64,000 bases of DNA from Bradyrhizobium ottawaense (GTDB lineage Bacteria; Pseudomonadota; Alphaproteobacteria; Rhizobiales; Xanthobacteraceae). The translations under genes and the position numbers were made by a program. A model generated the notes under the pieces. That model was not told the DNA's origin. It was given only the letters and a program-made list of their open reading frames with translations, and made no database searches. This document shows positions 8,641-16,762 of this stretch, piece after piece. Within the stretch, counting starts at the first letter, position 1; each line of letters begins with the position of its first letter. The stretch is taken from contig NZ_CP029425.2 of NCBI RefSeq assembly GCF_002278135.3, positions 4,316,001 through 4,380,000 on the forward strand. Reading direction: 5' to 3'.

Positions 8641-9569
8641 TGGGACGCTACTTCGCCATTCGCATTGGACGCGCGGCGCTCACGATCGTGCTCGTCGTCA
8701 CCTTCGCCTTCGTCGTGCTGCGGCTGTCAGGCGACCCTGCGCTGATGATTTTGGGACCGGAGGCGCCGCCCGAGGTGCTCGCGGCGTTCCGCAAGGCCTG
8801 GGGCCTCGATGATCCCATCTGGTTTCAGTATCTCGATTATTTCGGCGCCATCGCCAAGGGCGAGCTCGGCCGCTCCATGCGCGACGGACGGCCCGCGATC
8901 GAGCTGGTGCTGGAGCGGATTCCGGCGACGCTGGCGCTGACCTTGCCGGCCTTCGCCTTCAAGGTCGCGCTCGGCGTTCCCGCCGGCATCTACGCCGCGC
9001 TGCACCGGGGCTCCGCAATTGACCGCGCCGTGATGATGACGGCGGTGGCCGGCTTCACCGTGCCGAGCTTCGTCCTCGCGCTGCTGCTGGTGCTCGTGTT
9101 CGCCGTGCAGCTCGGCTGGCTGCCCTCGGGAGGGCAGGACAGCTGGCGCCACGCGATCCTTCCCATTGCGACGCTGAGCCTCGGCGGTGCCGCTGTGCTG
9201 GCGCGCTTCACCCGCAGTGCGATGCTGGAGGTGCTGGGCCAGCCCTATATCCGCACCGCATCCGCAAAGGGCGTGCCGTGGCGCAGGGTGGTGACATCGC
9301 ATGCGCTGCCGAACGCGGCGATCCCGACCGTCACCATTTTGGGCTTCATGGTGGGCACGCTGATCGCAGGCGCGGTCGTGGTCGAGAGCGTGTTTGCCTG
9401 GCCGGGAGTAGGGCGGCTTCTCGTCGTCGCGGTCGCCAACCGCGACCTCGCCGTCGTGCAATGCATCTTGCTGCTGGTCGCCATGACCATGGTCACGTCC
9501 AACCTCGTTGTCGACTTCCTCTACGGCTTCCTCGATCCGCGGTTGCGCGCCAAAGGAGCGCACGCATGA
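8640..9569 (+). CDS. Peptide-type ABC importer permease 1 (DppB-like)
   Basis: A 309-residue inner-membrane permease starting at an ATG that overlaps the previous TGA. The N-terminal helix (ALTIVLVVTFAFVVLRLSGDP) and GELGRSMRDGRP are typical of DppB/OppB. Several further hydrophobic segments follow. The EAA coupling loop, YIRTASAKGVPWRRVVTSHALPN in the coding sequence near residues 200-225, contacts the ATPases. It pairs with the next permease to form the channel of the five-gene importer. Confidence 0.9.
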   Translation: MGRYFAIRIGRAALTIVLVVTFAFVVLRLSGDPALMILGPEAPPEVLAAFRKAWGLDDPIWFQYLDYFGAIAKGELGRSMRDGRPAIELVLERIPATLALTLPAFAFKVALGVPAGIYAALHRGSAIDRAVMMTAVAGFTVPSFVLALLLVLVFAVQLGWLPSGGQDSWRHAILPIATLSLGGAAVLARFTRSAMLEVLGQPYIRTASAKGVPWRRVVTSHALPNAAIPTVTILGFMVGTLIAGAVVVESVFAWPGVGRLLVVAVANRDLAVVQCILLLVAMTMVTSNLVVDFLYGFLDPRLRAKGAHA

Positions 9570-10426
9570 CCGACGCCACGCTGAAGGACACGGCCAGCGG
9601 CCGCCGCATCAGCCTGCCGGCGATCCCGGTCTCGGTCCTGCTTGCGGCCGCCTGGATCGCCGCGATGCTGGTGGTTGCGGCTTTCGCGGAGAAGATCGCG
9701 CCCTACAGCTTCACCCAGCTCGACCTGCGCAATCGGCTGGCCGCGCCCGGCAATGTCGCGCACTGGCTCGGCACCGACGAGCTCGGCCGCGACGTGCTCT
9801 CGCGCCTTCTGGTCTCGATCCGCATCTCGCTGCTGATCGCCTTCGGTGCGACCGCCATCTCCGCGATCGTCGGCACCACGCTCGGCTTCCTCGCCGCGCA
9901 TTTTCGGGGCGCCGTGGAGCAGTTCGTGCTGATGCTGACCGACTTCCAGGCCAGCATGCCGTTCCTGATCATGGCGCTCGCGGTGCTCGCCTTCTTCGGC
10001 AATTCGCTGCCGCTGCTGATTGGCCTGATGGGCATGTTCGGCTGGGAGCGCTACGCCCGCATCGCCCGCGGCCTTGCCATCTCCGCCAATGCGCAAGGCT
10101 ACGCCGCGGCGGTCCGCCAGTTGGGGGCGACGCCGCCCCGGATTTACCTCCGGCACATCCTGCCCAACATCGCCTCGACCCTGATCGTCTCGACCACGCT
10201 TGTCTTCCCCGAGGTGATCCTGATGGAGTCAGGCCTGTCCTTCCTCGGCCTCGGCGTGCAGCCGCCGATGACCAGCCTCGGCAACATGGTCGGCTACGGC
10301 CGCGAATACCTGACCCGGGCCCCCTGGATCATGCTGGCGCCGGCCGCCACCATCGTCGTGACCACGCTGGCAGTTTCGGTGATCGGCGACTGGCTGCGCG
10401 ACCGGCTCGATCCGACGTTGCAGTAA
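9566..10426 (+). CDS. Peptide-type ABC importer permease 2 (DppC-like)
   Basis: A 286-residue permease whose ATG overlaps the previous stop. Recognisable DppC features are the LGTDELGRDVLSRLL segment after the first helix, an EAA loop around YAAAVRQLGATPPRIYLRH, and the C-terminal SGLSFLGLGVQPP and GDWLRDRLDP. It is the last gene of the importer operon; the palindromic repeat 25 bases after the stop may help end or stabilise the transcript. Confidence 0.9.
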   Translation: MTDATLKDTASGRRISLPAIPVSVLLAAAWIAAMLVVAAFAEKIAPYSFTQLDLRNRLAAPGNVAHWLGTDELGRDVLSRLLVSIRISLLIAFGATAISAIVGTTLGFLAAHFRGAVEQFVLMLTDFQASMPFLIMALAVLAFFGNSLPLLIGLMGMFGWERYARIARGLAISANAQGYAAAVRQLGATPPRIYLRHILPNIASTLIVSTTLVFPEVILMESGLSFLGLGVQPPMTSLGNMVGYGREYLTRAPWIMLAPAATIVVTTLAVSVIGDWLRDRLDPTLQ

Positions 10427-10451
10427 CGGATGCGCCTCGGGATCATCCGCC

Positions 10452-10555
10452 GTCATTCCGGGGCGCGCGAAGGCGCGAGCCCGGAATCCATTGTCCCGCG
10501 GGTGCTGCCGCCCGATGGATTCCGGGTTCGATGCTGCGCATCGCCCCGGAATGAC
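10452..10555. repeat. Palindromic intergenic repeat (GTCATTCCGGGG type)
   Basis: The outer arms GTCATTCCGGGGCG and CGCCCCGGAATGAC are near-perfect inverted copies, and the inner arms CCCGGAATCCAT and ATGGATTCCGGG are perfect. The whole can fold as a long two-level hairpin of about 104 bases. Elements beginning GTCATTCCGGGG are frequent between genes in Bradyrhizobium genomes. This copy lies between the ABC operon and ilvD. Confidence 0.75.
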
Positions 10556-10722
10556 GGAGAGAGGTAGGCTAGGCGCCGAAAACCCCGCGCCGGGAGCAGG
10601 GGAGCCCTGTCCGCCCCAAGTTCCCGTTGCGCGCGTTCCCCGCGTGCGCTATCCGGCCACAAAGGCCTGAGGCGGCACCAGATTTTCCCGCCCGGCCGGT
10701 CAAACCGAGGACGGAAACCGCC

Positions 10723-12573
10723 ATGCCAGCCTATCGCTCCCGCACCACCACCCACGGCCGCAACATGGCGGGTGCCCGCGGCCTCTGGCGCGCGACCGGC
10801 ATGAAGGACGCCGATTTCGGCAAGCCGATCATCGCGGTCGTCAATTCCTTCACCCAGTTCGTGCCCGGTCATGTCCATCTCAAGGACCTCGGCCAGCTGG
10901 TCGCCCGCGAGATCGAGCAGGCCGGTGGCGTCGCCAAGGAATTCAACACCATCGCGGTCGACGACGGCATCGCGATGGGCCATGACGGCATGCTCTACAG
11001 CCTGCCGTCGCGTGAGCTGATCGCCGACAGCGTCGAGTACATGGCCAACGCGCACTGCGCCGACGGCCTCGTCTGCATCTCCAATTGCGACAAGATCACC
11101 CCCGGCATGCTGATGGCCGCGCTGCGGCTCAACATCCCCGTCGTGTTCGTCTCGGGCGGCCCGATGGAGGCCGGCAAGGTCAAGCTGCAGGGCAAGACCA
11201 AGGCCGTCGACCTCATCGACGCCATGGTCGCCGCAGCCGATTCCAAGGTCAGCGACGACGACGTCAAGGTGATCGAGCGCTCGGCGTGCCCGACCTGCGG
11301 CTCCTGCTCGGGCATGTTCACCGCCAACTCCATGAACTGCCTGACCGAGGCACTGGGCTTGGCACTGCCCGGCAATGGCACGGTGGTGGCAACCCATGCC
11401 GACCGCAAGCGCCTGTTCGTCGAGGCCGGCCACACCATCGTCGATCTCGTCCGCCGCTATTACGAGCAGGACGACGCATCCGTGCTGCCGCGCAACGTCG
11501 CAAACTTCAAGGCGTTCGAGAACGCGATGACGCTCGACATCGCCATGGGCGGCTCGACCAACACCGTGCTGCATCTGCTCGCCGCCGCCCATGAAGGGCA
11601 GGTGGAATTCACCATGAAGGACATCGACCGGCTTTCCCGCCGCGTGCCCGTGCTGTGCAAGGTCGCGCCGTCGGTCGCCGACGTGCATGTCGAGGACGTG
11701 CATCGTGCCGGCGGCATCATGGGCATTCTGGGCGAGCTCGACCGCGCCGGCCTGATCGACACCTCGGTCTCGACCGTGCACGCGCCGACCATGAACGACG
11801 CTCTGGAACGCTGGGACATCAAGCGCTCCAAGAGCGAAGCGGTCCGCACCTTCTTCCGCGCTTCGCCCGGTGGCATCCCGACCCAGGTCGCCTTCAGCCA
11901 GGAGCGCCGCTACGACGAGCTCGATGCCGACCGCGAGAAGGGCGTGGTGCGCGACCTCGAGCACGCCTTCAGCAAGGACGGGGGCCTCGCCGTGCTCTAC
12001 GGCAACCTCGCGCAGGACGGCTGCATCGTGAAGACCGCCGGCGTCGATGCTTCCATCCTGAAATTCTCGGGCCCCGCGCGCGTGTTCGAAAGCCAGGATG
12101 CGGCCGTCGAAGGCATCCTGGGCGGCAAGGTCGTCGCCGGCGAGATCGTGGTCATCATCTACGAAGGTCCGCGCGGCGGCCCCGGCATGCAGGAGATGCT
12201 CTATCCCACGAGCTACCTGAAATCGATGGGCCTCGGCAAAGCCTGCGCGCTCGTCACCGACGGCCGCTTCTCCGGCGGCTCCTCCGGCCTGTCGATCGGC
12301 CATCTGTCGCCGGAAGCCGCCGAAGGCGGCAACATCGGCCTGGTGCGCACCGGCGACCGCATCGCCATCGACATCCCGAACCGCAGCATCAGCTTAGAGG
12401 TTTCCGACGAGGAGCTCGCCAAGCGCCGCGCCGCGGAAGAGGCGAAGGGCGATGCCGCCTGGCAGCCGGCTGCGCGCAAGCGCAACGTCTCGACCGCGCT
12501 GCAGGCCTACGCTGCGCTCACCACCAGCGCCGCGCGCGGCGCCGTGCGCGAGGTCAAGCGGCGTTCGAAATAG
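10723..12573 (+). CDS. ilvD: Dihydroxy-acid dehydratase
   Basis: Dehydrates 2,3-dihydroxy-3-methylvalerate and dihydroxyisovalerate, the common step before the last in isoleucine and valine synthesis. The 616-residue length equals that of the E. coli enzyme. Fe-S cluster cysteines are seen in [10 protein letters not shown] and [18 protein letters not shown], and [13 protein letters not shown] and [11 protein letters not shown] are family signatures. The ATG at 10723 lies just before the conserved [20 protein letters not shown] start. It appears monocistronic, with the repeat upstream and an AT-rich gap downstream. Confidence 0.95.
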   Translation: MPAYRSRTTTHGRNMAGARGLWRATGMKDADFGKPIIAVVNSFTQFVPGHVHLKDLGQLVAREIEQAGGVAKEFNTIAVDDGIAMGHDGMLYSLPSRELIADSVEYMANAHCADGLVCISNCDKITPGMLMAALRLNIPVVFVSGGPMEAGKVKLQGKTKAVDLIDAMVAAADSKVSDDDVKVIERSACPTCGSCSGMFTANSMNCLTEALGLALPGNGTVVATHADRKRLFVEAGHTIVDLVRRYYEQDDASVLPRNVANFKAFENAMTLDIAMGGSTNTVLHLLAAAHEGQVEFTMKDIDRLSRRVPVLCKVAPSVADVHVEDVHRAGGIMGILGELDRAGLIDTSVSTVHAPTMNDALERWDIKRSKSEAVRTFFRASPGGIPTQVAFSQERRYDELDADREKGVVRDLEHAFSKDGGLAVLYGNLAQDGCIVKTAGVDASILKFSGPARVFESQDAAVEGILGGKVVAGEIVVIIYEGPRGGPGMQEMLYPTSYLKSMGLGKACALVTDGRFSGGSSGLSIGHLSPEAAEGGNIGLVRTGDRIAIDIPNRSISLEVSDEELAKRRAAEEAKGDAAWQPAARKRNVSTALQAYAALTTSAARGAVREVKRRSK

Positions 12574-12958
12574 CGCCTCGACACGCCTCAGGCGGGAGTC
12601 GATTTCTCCGAAGCGCTCGCGGTCCCCCGCGAGCCCGCAGATGCGCTTTGCAGGACAGACAAATGAAGCCGGGACGGGTGGTAAAGAAACGGCCCCCGCC
12701 TCCTGGGGTGTGGGCTATTGGGGGGTGGAGGCGAGAGCCGCTTTGCGAAGTGGGCACCCGACGTGCGGGCTCGCCCGCCAGGCCCTGTGAATTTAGTGTA
12801 TTTGTGCCCGCTTTGCTATTTAATTTTTATTTATTTTCGTTGTTTTTTTATTTAATCGTGCAATCCTAAGAAAAATAGCCGAAATCCATTTTTCCGAATC
12901 CGGCCAGGCGGTCGCCGTATCCTCCGCAACAGTCCGGATGCCATTAGCGGAGTAAGCC
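12574..12958 (+). other. Intergenic region with strongly AT-rich tract
   Basis: No gene could be supported. Bases about 12796-12895 are far more AT-rich than anything around them, with runs of T and repeated ATTTAAT/TTTATTTAAT motifs, between the end of ilvD and a small hypothetical gene. This could be a promoter region or a site for a nucleoid-associated or MucR-type protein; that is inference only. Confidence 0.55.
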
Positions 12959-13276
12959 ATGAGTCAATCTCCATCGCTCGTGCCGCACATGACGACAGAC
13001 CGGGACGTCTATCTCGTGCTCGATGATTTCGGCCGGCGGCTCGGCCGCGCCTGGTGTGAAACTGCCGAGGAGGACGCCAATCGGGCGACCCTGCTCAGAC
13101 ATCTCGTCGAGGGGCAATATCTCCATCCGGCACGTGTCGTGGCCTTCAATACCGCGGAAGGATGGTCACGAGATGCCACCGCAGAAATAGCGGACGAGCT
13201 GCGCCGCCGCTTTGTCGAATTCGAGGAGACAGATCCCTCGCTGCTGGAGTTTTTGGAAAGAGCGGCGAGGCGCTGA
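12959..13276 (+). CDS. Small conserved hypothetical protein
   Basis: A 105-residue soluble acidic protein beginning SQSPSLVPHMTTDRDVYLVLDD. The middle contains a LGRAWCETAEEDANRATLLRHL helix and GQYLHPARVVAFNTAEGWSRD; the end is helical and charged. I do not recognise a family with a known function, although the body looks like small rhizobial proteins of unknown role. The ATG follows GCGGAG about 7 bases upstream. It is a single gene behind an AT-rich region. Confidence 0.7.
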   Translation: MSQSPSLVPHMTTDRDVYLVLDDFGRRLGRAWCETAEEDANRATLLRHLVEGQYLHPARVVAFNTAEGWSRDATAEIADELRRRFVEFEETDPSLLEFLERAARR

Positions 13277-13303
13277 AGCGCGAGCTTGACGGAGGCGGAT
13301 GAG

Positions 13304-13372
13304 GGCCTTTCGCGTTAATGCGCGTGGTCAATGAGTTCTTACCGGTCGGCCGCGATTGGCCTTTCGCATTAA
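13304..13372 (+). repeat. Direct repeat pair upstream of a secreted protein gene
   Basis: GGCCTTTCGC(G/A)TTAA occurs at 13304-13317 and 13359-13372, 55 bases apart, in the 192-base gap before the gene at 13469. It may be a paired regulatory site or chance. Confidence 0.35.
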
Positions 13373-13468
13373 GGATGCCCCGACGAAGTTCGGCAGCCCT
13401 GGATTTTGCGGCGTATACTGCCTGCGACCTTCGCAAATCCATTTTTGGGCAACTGGGGCACCACCGCA

Positions 13469-13843
13469 ATGTCTCGTACTCTCGCTGTTGTTTTCTCGAC
13501 CGCCGTCGCCGCGATTTCCATGACGGGCGCAGCCTCCGCCGGCTGCTACAATTGCTACGCACCGCCGCCGTGCCAGACCTGCTATCAGCAGCAATACGTG
13601 CAGCCGCAATACCGCACCGTCGACGAGACCGTGATGGTCTCCCCGGGCTCCGTCGTCGCGCACCGCTCGCCCGCGCAGTACCGCACCGTGATGGTGCCTC
13701 AGACCGTGATGGTCGCGCCGCCGAGCGTCCAGTACGAGCGCATCCCCCCGCAATACGCCACGCGCCAGCGCGTCCAGATGGTCTCGCCGGGCTATTCCTA
13801 TTACGCCCCAGTGCAGATGGGATGCGCGTCCTGCGGGTACTGA
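13469..13843 (+). CDS. Small secreted Tyr/Gln/Pro-rich protein
   Basis: A 124-residue exported protein. Residues 1-23 form a signal peptide ending ASAG. The mature part opens with a cysteine cluster (GCYNCYAPPPCQTCYQQQY) and continues with imperfect repeats around PQYRTVDETVMVSPG and AQYRTVMVPQTVMVAP, ending in a second cysteine pair (MGCASCGY). The repeats and composition suggest an envelope structural protein; no function is known to me. The ATG at 13469 is preferred over an earlier in-frame ATG at 13406 because only it gives a proper signal peptide. A strong terminator follows. Confidence 0.75.
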   Translation: MSRTLAVVFSTAVAAISMTGAASAGCYNCYAPPPCQTCYQQQYVQPQYRTVDETVMVSPGSVVAHRSPAQYRTVMVPQTVMVAPPSVQYERIPPQYATRQRVQMVSPGYSYYAPVQMGCASCGY

Positions 13844-13871
13844 GCTAGAGGCAGTCACGAAGAACATTTGC

Positions 13872-13903
13872 GCGGCGCTCCTCACGGGGCGCCGCTTTCT
13901 TTT
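13872..13903 (+). terminator. Rho-independent terminator
   Basis: GCGGCGCTCC-TCAC-GGGGCGCCGC makes a 10-bp stem with one G-T wobble, followed by TTTCTTTT. It lies 29 bases after the stop of the small secreted protein gene. Confidence 0.85.
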
Positions 13904-14016
13904 GCGCGGTGTAAAGGGAGCGGATCTTTGAACCGGTAAGCCTTTGTTGCCGAGCTACATGTATCAGAAGGCGGCAGTGTTTTGCGCGAGCTTGAGGCGT
14001 CGTCCGAGAGCTTCTA

Positions 14017-14538
14017 TCAGGTCAGCGTCAGTACCATATGGACCGTATCAGCTTCGCGGCGTTCTGCGCGTTCGAACCCAAATCTGCCAAGAAGACTGAG
14101 CATCGCAGCGTTGTCCGGCAGCACCTCCGCGGTCAGTTCCTTCAGCCTGGCTTCGCGGGCAAGGCTGATCAGGTGACGCAGCAGCAGTCCGCCGATGCCG
14201 CGTCCTTGCCAGGCGTCGATCACCATGAAGGCCGTCTCGGCGCAGCCCGGCCCGGCTGCGACATATCGCGCGCCGCCCACGATGGTGCTCCGACCTGCAT
14301 TCGCCACGCACGCGACCAGCGCCACATGGTCCTTGAAATCGACCTCGACGAAAAAGGCGCGTTCCTTCTCGGAGAAATGACGCTTTAGCATGAAGAAGCG
14401 GCGCTGGAGGGACTGTGTGCCCACCTCGCCAAGCGCGGCCAGCATGGCGGCCTGGTCATCTGGCCGGAGAGCACGGATCTCCACGGCCGTACCGTCGCGG
14501 AGCTGTTCGTTTCGCGCGTAATTTGCTGCATCCGACAT
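14017..14538 (-). CDS. GNAT-family N-acetyltransferase
   Basis: A 173-residue acetyltransferase of the GNAT fold. The acetyl-CoA binding signature is seen as VIDAWQGRGIGGLLLRHLI, followed by a Leu-rich helix, LPDNAAMLSLLGRFGF, near the C terminus. The N-terminal part (DGTAVEIRALRPDDQAAML) resembles the GNAT domain attached to acyl-CoA ligase-type protein acetylases, but here it stands alone. The ATG at 14538 is chosen; a TTG five codons earlier is the alternative. It is transcribed away from the AI-2E permease gene, with a FixK/FNR box 78 bases upstream, so low-oxygen control is possible. Confidence 0.82.
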   Translation of the reverse strand: MSDAANYARNEQLRDGTAVEIRALRPDDQAAMLAALGEVGTQSLQRRFFMLKRHFSEKERAFFVEVDFKDHVALVACVANAGRSTIVGGARYVAAGPGCAETAFMVIDAWQGRGIGGLLLRHLISLAREARLKELTAEVLPDNAAMLSLLGRFGFERAERREADTVHMVLTLT

Positions 14539-14615
14539 GCGTTCGCGTCGCAATTGTTGAGCCGCTACGTGACAACGGCACCCGTCCGATCAGGCCGCTT
14601 TCAGTCCTTTGCCGG

Positions 14616-14629
14616 TTGATTTGGATCAA
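14616..14629. promoter_or_regulatory. FixK/FNR box between divergent genes
   Basis: TTGAT-TTGG-ATCAA is a perfect FNR/FixK palindrome. Its centre is 75 bases before the TTG start of the AI-2E permease gene and 84 bases before the GNAT start, so with activation at -41.5 it would leave leaders of about 33 and 43 bases respectively. Confidence 0.8.
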
Positions 14630-14696
14630 GCCTGCAGTCCCGGTCCGGCCGCTAGGCTTTCCGCATGGCCAATCAGCCGGGCGCAGGCCGCAGACC

Positions 14697-15788
14697 TTGA
14701 AGACACTTCGCCAACTTTTTTCCACCAGCGACGTCGTTCAGCTCGTGATCCGGCTCGGCTTGCTTGCGCTGCTAATCCTGTGGACGCTCCTGATCATCCG
14801 TCCCTTCGTGCCGATCCTGACCTGGAGCGCGGTGCTTGCCGTGGCATTCTATCCGGTCTTCAGCTGGCTCGCGAAATGTCTGGGCGGCCACCCGCGGACA
14901 GCGGCGGTGCTCCTTACCTTCACCATGCTCGGCATCGTCATCGGTCCGGCGGCCTGGCTCGGCCTCAGTGCGGTTGAAGGGGTCAGGGAGCTTGCAGGGC
15001 AACTCGGTAGTGGCGATCTCGCGCTGCAGGCGGCGCCGGAGCGGATCAGGGACTGGCCGCTGGTCGGGCCGCAGCTCTACGATCTCTGGAATCAGGCCTA
15101 CACCAACATCCGCGCGGCCGTGCGCGAAGTTGCGCCATATCTGAAGCCGATTGCCGGCATGATGCTGTCATTCGCAGGCAGCGCCGGCCTTGGCACCCTG
15201 CAGTTCCTGATGTCGGTGCTGGTCGCCGGATTTCTCTTTCCATATGGTCCGCAGCTCGTCAGCGCGATCCGCGGTTTCCTGTTCCGAATCGTGCCGGAAC
15301 AGAGCGAACATTTCCTCGAGCTGGCGGCTGGGACCATCCGGGCGGTGTCGCAAGGCGTCATCGGCGTCGCCATTATCCAGGCGCTGCTCGCCGGCATCGG
15401 ATTCAAGCTGGCGGTCATCCCAAGCGCGGGGCTGCTCGCCGTCATTGTTCTGCTGCTGTCGATCGTGCAGCTCGGTGCAGGGATCGTCCTCATTCCGGTC
15501 GTCATCTGGATCTGGATGGACAAGGACGTCACCACGGCGCTGCTCCTGACTGTGTTTCTCGTCATCGTCGGTCTTCTCGACAACATCCTGAAGCCGCTGG
15601 TCATGGGACGGGGCCTCTCCACGCCGGCGCTCGTCATCCTGATCGGAGTGATCGGTGGCACGCTCGCGCATGGGATCATCGGTCTGTTCATCGGACCGAT
15701 CATTCTTTCGGTCGCCTGGGAACTCACAGCGGCCTGGATCAGCATCGACCGGGCCGTGCGGCCTGCGCAGCTTGTCGCTGACCGTTGA
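14697..15788 (+). CDS. AI-2E family transporter (PerM/TqsA type permease)
   Basis: A multi-span inner-membrane protein of the AI-2E exporter superfamily, 363 residues from the TTG at 14697. It has the usual paired helices at the N terminus (LGLLALLILWTLLIIRPFVPIL), a large loop in the middle and a C-terminal helical bundle with GLLDNILKPLVMGRGLSTPALVILIG and GIIGLFIGPIILSV, which are hallmark segments. Family members export autoinducer-2 or act as Na+/H+ antiporters; the substrate here is unknown. No in-frame ATG lies near the beginning of the hydrophobic region, so the TTG start is a best guess. A FixK box upstream suggests microaerobic expression. Confidence 0.8.
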   Translation: MKTLRQLFSTSDVVQLVIRLGLLALLILWTLLIIRPFVPILTWSAVLAVAFYPVFSWLAKCLGGHPRTAAVLLTFTMLGIVIGPAAWLGLSAVEGVRELAGQLGSGDLALQAAPERIRDWPLVGPQLYDLWNQAYTNIRAAVREVAPYLKPIAGMMLSFAGSAGLGTLQFLMSVLVAGFLFPYGPQLVSAIRGFLFRIVPEQSEHFLELAAGTIRAVSQGVIGVAIIQALLAGIGFKLAVIPSAGLLAVIVLLLSIVQLGAGIVLIPVVIWIWMDKDVTTALLLTVFLVIVGLLDNILKPLVMGRGLSTPALVILIGVIGGTLAHGIIGLFIGPIILSVAWELTAAWISIDRAVRPAQLVADR

Positions 15789-15798
15789 CTTAAATCAA
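15785..15798. promoter_or_regulatory. FixK/FNR box overlapping a stop codon
   Basis: TTGAC-TTAA-ATCAA matches the FixK/FNR palindrome with one change in the left half-site. The stop codon of the AI-2E permease gene is inside it. It would activate transcription from about 15833, toward the small gene at 15932 or 15962. Confidence 0.65.
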
Positions 15799-15931
15799 CG
15801 CCTCAGCGATGGCGGCGCCTCTTGAATGCCTTGCACGACGACGCAGCGTCCTCTTTTTGGACATCAAGCGCCAGCGCGGCGATTATTGGCAACTGAACCT
15901 GCCCGCAGGGTAATTCCTACTATCGCTATTG

Positions 15932-16132
15932 ATGAACGCAGAAGCGCAAGTGAGGTCGGTTATGGCCGGAACGAACAAGCTCTCGGTCGAGAAAGCTCTC
16001 GAAAAATTGCGCCAAGATGATCGGATCAAATCGAGCGGAGAGCAGCGTGACGAAAAGAGTGAAGACCTGCGTCGAGAGATCAAGCGCATGAGGGCGCAGC
16101 GATCGCGGCTTGATCGCGCGCCCTCCAAGTAA
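15932..16132 (+). CDS. Small basic coiled-coil-like protein
   Basis: At most 66 residues; highly charged and helical, with KLSVEKALEKLRQDDRIKSS and a SEDLRREIKRMRAQRSRLDR segment that could form a coiled coil. No family recognised. Two starts are possible: ATG at 15932, or ATG at 15962 (56 residues), which has a better ribosome binding site (TGAGG at 15951). The FixK box about 150 bases upstream suggests that it belongs to the microaerobic regulon. Confidence 0.55.
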   Translation: MNAEAQVRSVMAGTNKLSVEKALEKLRQDDRIKSSGEQRDEKSEDLRREIKRMRAQRSRLDRAPSK

Positions 16133-16202
16133 AGCGTAGCTGTGTCCAGGCGTGACCATCTAAGTGCGCACGGATCGAGCCGGCCAAGGCTGGAGTAAAG
16201 CG

Positions 16203-16466
16203 ATGTGGGTGCTGATGTATGTCTTTTCCTACTCGATCAGTCCTGCCGCGACGAACGACAAGGCGGAATGGCGACTCCTTCCGACTGTCGTCTTCCAGGA
16301 GTTTTCCAACGAAGAGCGGTGCCGGAAGGCCAAAGCCACGCTTGAAGGAAGCTTGAGCGGGGCGGGCGCCAAGCTCCGAATCGGCTTGGAGGATCTCAAG
16401 AGCCTGGGTAAAGCGGATCCAGCTCAGATCATCATCGCGTACAACGTGGAATGCCTGCCGAAATAG
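16203..16466 (+). CDS. Small hypothetical protein, possibly exported
   Basis: An 87-residue protein beginning MWVLMYVFSYSISPAATNDK. The hydrophobic first 15 residues look like a short signal or membrane anchor. The rest, with FQEFSNEERCRKAKATLEG, has two cysteines that could form a disulphide. It resembles short rhizobial proteins of unknown role. A GGAG ribosome binding site 7 bases upstream supports the start. It lies between the FixK-linked small gene and the tRNA. Confidence 0.6.
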   Translation: MWVLMYVFSYSISPAATNDKAEWRLLPTVVFQEFSNEERCRKAKATLEGSLSGAGAKLRIGLEDLKSLGKADPAQIIIAYNVECLPK

Positions 16467-16623
16467 GCCCCTAGGCCGCGGTGTAGCCCAGGTGCCCGCA
16501 TCTGTGGATGCGAACCGGCAATCGGCATGAGACCGCCGGCATCGTACCGATCGGTCCAAATTGGGTCCAAGTTCGCGTTGCGCTCAGTCCAAAGCTAAGC
16601 TAACTCCCTGGCATTGTTACGAG

Positions 16624-16713
16624 GGAAGGGTGGCCGAGTGGTTTAAGGCACCGGTCTTGAAAACCGGCGTGCCCGCAAGGGTACCGTGGGTTCGAATCCC
16701 ACCCCTTCCGCCA
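16624..16713 (+). tRNA. tRNA-Ser (anticodon UGA)
   Basis: A 90-base tRNA with a long variable arm. The acceptor GGAAGGG pairs with CCCTTCC before discriminator G and an encoded CCA. The anticodon stem CCGGT/ACCGG encloses the loop CTTGAAA, giving anticodon TGA, which reads UCN serine codons. The T-arm is GTGGG-TTCGAAT-CCCAC. The long variable arm is as expected for serine. Confidence 0.95.
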
Positions 16714-16762
16714 GTCTATCCGAACGGGGTCTCTCGGTCGGGCTTTCCCGAGCAGGTGATCG

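Noticed and set aside
10453..12303. Long minus-strand open frame opposite ilvD
   Set aside because: Shadow frame; ilvD is unambiguous.
16624..16713. tRNA-Ser as an attachment site of an integrated element
   Set aside because: No integrase and no second copy of the tRNA 3' end were found in the window.
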